From positions 1-36,989 of the forward strand of contig JBGVLV010000042.1 of NCBI GenBank assembly GCA_045124465.1: a DNA stretch of 36,989 bases, in the 5' to 3' direction. The position numbers and the translations under genes are program-made. The stretch comes from Scatosoma sp045124465 (GTDB lineage: Bacteria > Bacillota > Clostridia > Christensenellales > Borkfalkiaceae). Position 1 is the first letter of the stretch. Each line of letters begins with the position of its first letter. The notes under the pieces were generated by a model that did not search any database, was not told the DNA's origin, and saw nothing but the letters and a program-made list of their open reading frames with translations. Below, piece after piece: positions 34,058 through 36,989 of the stretch.

Positions 34058-35547
34058 TCACCTCTCCGTTTATTCATAAATGCGATCGCCGCGATCATCG
34101 CCGCGCCCGCTACTACGCTCAGCCCGCCGAGCGAGGAAGAACAGCCGCTGACGAGTCCCTCAATCGAAACGCCTCCGTTCTCCGTGGAGGACTCGCCGAT
34201 CTGCGTCGAATCCTCGGAAGTCTCCGAGTCGCTTTCCGAATTGCCGTTGCCCGAGCTACTTTCCGAATTACCGTCGTCCGATCCGCCCGGAACGTAATCG
34301 GCAAGCGTGCGGTACGCCGACTTCGTCTTGTCTTTTTCCACCACCAGCACGGCGTTGGAGACCTTTCTCTGGCTTCCGTCCGAAGGTACGTTGCAAAGGA
34401 TCAGATCTTCGCCGTCCTGCGAACGCAGGAAGGTGGAAGAGCCGCCGCCGTCAAGCTCCAACGCGTATTTCGCGCCGAGCGCAAGCGCAAGCCGTCCTTC
34501 TTCCGCGACCGTGCAACCCACGCTGTATCCCGATTGTCTGCCGTCGATCACAGCAAGGAACATCGTGCCATCCTCTTTCATACCGATCAACGTTCTGGGC
34601 CCGTCGTAACCGCCGCCGTTGGGGTCGCTCGTGGTAGAATGGGTGGATTCTACGATCTCGCCTTCATTGACGAGAATATCCCAACCGCCGACCACGTATT
34701 CCATACCCGAAAAGTTACCTGCGGGCGCGCTGATCACGCGGATCTCCGTGCCGTAGCCGAGCGCCGCGGACAAAAGCTCCTGCGCGGTACTGCCTTCCTG
34801 CGCCACCAGAGCCACCTGCCCCGTTTGCAAGGTCAAGGTCTTGTTCGCCTTTACCGTCGCCGCACAGGACAGCTCCAACGGCCGAGCCGTCGTAAGCGTG
34901 GAATCCCCCTGCAACGAAGCTTTGTACTTCAAGCACCCGTCGATCGTCATACCCGTCGCCGTCGTGTAAAGGGAGATCTCGTCACCCGTGGGAACTACGT
35001 TCGTACCCGCGATATCGAGACGGTACGTAGCGCCGTCATAGGTAAATTCCACTTGATCCTTGGTCTCCGTTACCCGTCCGACCACCGCGTTTCCGTTGTT
35101 GTCGAACCCGAACGCATTCTTGTTGGTGTAAGTACCCGTTTTGATCACTTCCCCGTCCTTTACGAGGCTGTCGATCGAATATCCCGTCGAATCGAAGAAG
35201 TCGCCGTTCGTTGCGAACAGAACCTGCCGCCCCGTGTCCGCTTCGTAATCCGCCGCGATGTCGGAAACCGTGGAAAGCGTTACGCCGCCGCTGGAATTTC
35301 TCACGTCGTGGATCACGAATTCGTAATCGCTCTCCGTCGAAGGCTTGTATTCCATATAGTAGAGCGTCTGCGCGTTTCCGTTTTCGGAATAGGCGTATTT
35401 ATGATAAATACCGTATTCCTTGGTCGCGGTTGCGTCGGGAGAACCGAAATCCGTGATCGACTCCGCCGATGCCACTTGAAAAGTTACGATCGGAGTGAGC
35501 AAGAGCAAAGCCGCAACGCCGATCAACCCTCTTTTTTTCAATTTCAT
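34054..35547 (-). CDS. Secreted, anchored phosphodiester glycosidase (NAGPA family)
   Basis: 497 aa. Signal peptide about 1-28 (ends VASA). The catalytic domain carries the family pattern: FATNGDFFDSTGYSIDSLVKDGEVI, NAFGFDNNGNAVVGRV, GPRTLIGMKEDGTMFLAVIDGRQSGYSVG and ALELDGGGSSTFL. The family cleaves GlcNAc-1-phosphodiester-type linkages; human NAGPA uncovers mannose-6-phosphate. Then a Ser/Glu/Asp/Asn linker and a C terminus GCSSSLGG, hydrophobic helix, NKRRGE, like the anchor of the secreted esterase at 19196-21685. GAGGTGG lies 4 nt before the ATG. It sits between the Ig-like secreted protein and the importer's binding protein, so it probably makes the imported sugar at the cell surface. 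Confidence 0.9.
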   Translation of the reverse strand: MKLKKRGLIGVAALLLLTPIVTFQVASAESITDFGSPDATATKEYGIYHKYAYSENGNAQTLYYMEYKPSTESDYEFVIHDVRNSSGGVTLSTVSDIAADYEADTGRQVLFATNGDFFDSTGYSIDSLVKDGEVIKTGTYTNKNAFGFDNNGNAVVGRVTETKDQVEFTYDGATYRLDIAGTNVVPTGDEISLYTTATGMTIDGCLKYKASLQGDSTLTTARPLELSCAATVKANKTLTLQTGQVALVAQEGSTAQELLSAALGYGTEIRVISAPAGNFSGMEYVVGGWDILVNEGEIVESTHSTTSDPNGGGYDGPRTLIGMKEDGTMFLAVIDGRQSGYSVGCTVAEEGRLALALGAKYALELDGGGSSTFLRSQDGEDLILCNVPSDGSQRKVSNAVLVVEKDKTKSAYRTLADYVPGGSDDGNSESSSGNGNSESDSETSEDSTQIGESSTENGGVSIEGLVSGCSSSLGGLSVVAGAAMIAAIAFMNKRRGE

Positions 35548-35574
35548 AATTCCACCTCTTTATATTTTGGTTTG

Positions 35575-36765
35575 TTAAGATTCTTTCGTATCAAATTCGA
35601 TCTTTTTGAGCGTACCCGTAAGATTCACCGCCATACCGATATTGACATACGTATCCACATTGTTCGTTCCTTCAAGCGCGGACCAACGCATGGAAAGCAG
35701 GAAGCTCGTTGCGCCCGAATTGCTGCCGTCGTTAGAACGCCCCGTAGCGATGATGAGATACTCTCCGTCGGAAGGTTTCCATTCGTTAAACGAAGCCGTG
35801 GTATATCCGTTCCAAAGGGTTCCGTCCAGAACTCTTTCACTGAACGTGTTCGAGCTGTATTTGTACTGACTCAATCCGTCGTAGATCATTCTGATTTCGC
35901 CATACCGATTCAAAATAACGGCAACGCCTTTTTGATCCGCCGCCAAACCGCTGGAAAGGCTTCCGGTATATTCGGGCGTAAAGATCACGAAAGAATATTC
36001 GGTGTTGGAGGTCGGGCAAGACGTCGTATTATCTACAACGCAAACCGTGCTTTCATCTACCGTATAAGTTTTTGTCGCTCCCGTTCTGGGATAGGTAAAA
36101 TCGATCGTAAACATCGCGTTTGTAACCGTCACCGAAGCCGTGATCTGCGTAACGGCGCCGTTCGCGTCCGTAATTTCCACCGTGAAACCGTACGTTCCTG
36201 CCGTCGAAGCGTCATAAGAGCCCGTATCCGTCACAACGACCTCTAATCCGCTCGTAACATCGTCAGAAGAATCAAACGTACCGTTATCGTCGGAATAAGC
36301 GATCGAAGCGATAACCTGCGCCTTCGCTTCTTCCTCCGAGGTTTGGTTCACAACGACGCTGACGCCCGAATTTGCCGTGATCGTGGGCGCGCTGTTTTTA
36401 TATTCGGTCAAAATTAACGAATCGATTACGGAAATCTGTACGCAGTTGCCGTATTTCGCGATCACGTCGCTATACAGGAAATATCTTCCGTCGGTTCGAC
36501 TTCCCGTATAAGTAAGATTCGTGCTCGTTTGCTGTACGACGATCGCAAAACCGCCCGCGGGGCTCGTCATCTCCGACCCAAACGCCGACGCCCCGATCGT
36601 TTTCGTGCTTGCCGAACGAACGGGATTTTCCGCATCCATTACCTTTCCGGACATTCCATCGCGGCCTTCCACGACAATGCCGTTTTCATTCGCGATCGCC
36701 GCCGAACCGTCGGCGGCTCGTCCCGCTTTCAAAACACCGCAGGGCGGCTTGGCAAATCCTTCCAA
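35575..36765 (-). CDS. Ig-like secreted/surface protein lacking a signal peptide, possibly a truncated duplicate
   Basis: 396 aa if started at the TTG (36765). The frame opens at 36807, right after an in-frame TAG, with no ATG or GTG before 36765 and no convincing ribosome site. Other starts are the ATGs at 36654 and 36639. From about residue 60 it looks extracellular: FAIVVQQTS...DGRYFLYSDVIAKYGNCVQI, a Thr/Ser-rich Ig-like domain (about 120-225: GTYGFTVEITDANGAVTQITASVTV), and a C-terminal domain ending DTYVNIGMAVNLTGTLKKIEFDTKES. That last domain is clearly related to the end of the protein just upstream. No enzyme motif seen. It may be a lectin-like module whose N terminus was lost. Confidence 0.7.
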   Translation of the reverse strand: MEGFAKPPCGVLKAGRAADGSAAIANENGIVVEGRDGMSGKVMDAENPVRSASTKTIGASAFGSEMTSPAGGFAIVVQQTSTNLTYTGSRTDGRYFLYSDVIAKYGNCVQISVIDSLILTEYKNSAPTITANSGVSVVVNQTSEEEAKAQVIASIAYSDDNGTFDSSDDVTSGLEVVVTDTGSYDASTAGTYGFTVEITDANGAVTQITASVTVTNAMFTIDFTYPRTGATKTYTVDESTVCVVDNTTSCPTSNTEYSFVIFTPEYTGSLSSGLAADQKGVAVILNRYGEIRMIYDGLSQYKYSSNTFSERVLDGTLWNGYTTASFNEWKPSDGEYLIIATGRSNDGSNSGATSFLLSMRWSALEGTNNVDTYVNIGMAVNLTGTLKKIEFDTKES

Positions 36766-36816
36766 ACCGCCGCCGTGTTTTCTCTTTGAGTTTTCGTCCT
36801 TTTCGGACTAGTCAAA

Positions 36817-36989
36817 TTATTCCTCGGACTTCGTTGCGAACGTGATCACTTCTTCGTCGCCGCCCAACGTTACCTGCACGCCGATATTGACAACCGTATC
36901 GTCCGTTGCGCCGTTATATGCGGGCCAACGGTTATTGAGAAGGAATGCTCTGCTCGTATTCGAACCGCCATCATTGGGTGCGATAATCA
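36817..36989 (-). CDS. C terminus of a related surface protein (partial, enters from right edge)
   Basis: On the minus strand the frame is open from the right edge to TAA at 36819-36817, giving 57 codons. It encodes NDGGSNTSRAFLLNNRWPAYNG, VVNIGVQVTLGG and a final ITFATKSEE. It aligns over its whole visible length with the C terminus of the next protein (shared NDG-SN, FLL--RW, VNIG, F-TK). Function and start lie outside the window. A GTCC/GGAC hairpin and a 10-bp GGCGGTTTGG/CCAAGCCGCC hairpin follow its stop. Confidence 0.8.
   Translation of the reverse strand, partial: IIAPNDGGSNTSRAFLLNNRWPAYNGATDDTVVNIGVQVTLGGDEEVITFATKSEE

Noticed and set aside
1..36989. CRISPR arrays, insertion sequences, rRNA, toxin-antitoxin pairs
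   Set aside because: No regularly spaced repeats, transposase motifs, rRNA stretches or paired small toxin genes were found on reading both strands.

Overview
The window looks like a chromosome segment of an anaerobic, low-to-mid GC Bacillota, probably an uncultured gut Clostridia lineage. This is inferred from gene content: a one-chain pyruvate:ferredoxin oxidoreductase, a T-box on thrS, a yybP-ykoY-type riboswitch, a NiaR-type NAD repressor, an LplABC-type sugar importer, and a ytxC - thrS - infC - rpmI - rplT order that recalls Bacillus. No rRNA, intact tRNA, CRISPR array or insertion sequence was seen.

Left third (1-12,050), all on the minus strand. In transcription order from the right: a YtxC-like protein; a threonine T-box, thrS and a TIM-barrel sugar isomerase/epimerase-like protein; then a promoter and attenuated leader before infC (AUU start), rpmI and rplT. 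After a terminator come a SpoU-type RNA methyltransferase and a YebC-type protein. Next are a Mn-type riboswitch and a Ca2+/Mn2+ P-type ATPase. Last is a long acidic repeat protein that runs off the left edge. It is open to the edge and easy to miss because no stop codon lies inside the window.

Middle (12,100-25,500). leuS and nifJ lie on the plus strand and converge with a DUF445 membrane protein. A large secreted SGNH/SASA-type esterase follows on the minus strand, with a C-terminal Cys/GG-hydrophobic-basic anchor and its own promoter carrying an inverted repeat. Then comes the compact de novo NAD operon nadA-nadB-nadC-niaR, which ends with its probable autoregulator.

Island (25,500-28,150). 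This short stretch looks disturbed. It holds the 3' remnant of an ADP-ribosylglycohydrolase gene, a SpoVG-like protein of the kind often found on conjugative elements behind a 19-codon leader ORF, and an AraC-family regulator. The AraC gene has a perfect promoter that leaves almost no leader, a 1-nt frameshift in an A7 tract, and a 3' end that overlaps the convergent DUF421 membrane protein.

Right end (28,200-36,989), minus strand. This is an apparent operon for uptake of an unknown glycan. It begins with two related secreted proteins (one entering from the right edge), followed by an anchored phosphodiester glycosidase (NAGPA family), a solute-binding lipoprotein, two permeases, a ROK-family kinase and an FAD-dependent oxidoreductase, then a terminator. 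A reasonable reading is that an extracellular enzyme opens a sugar-1-phosphodiester, the importer takes up the product, and the kinase and oxidoreductase process it. The substrate is not known.
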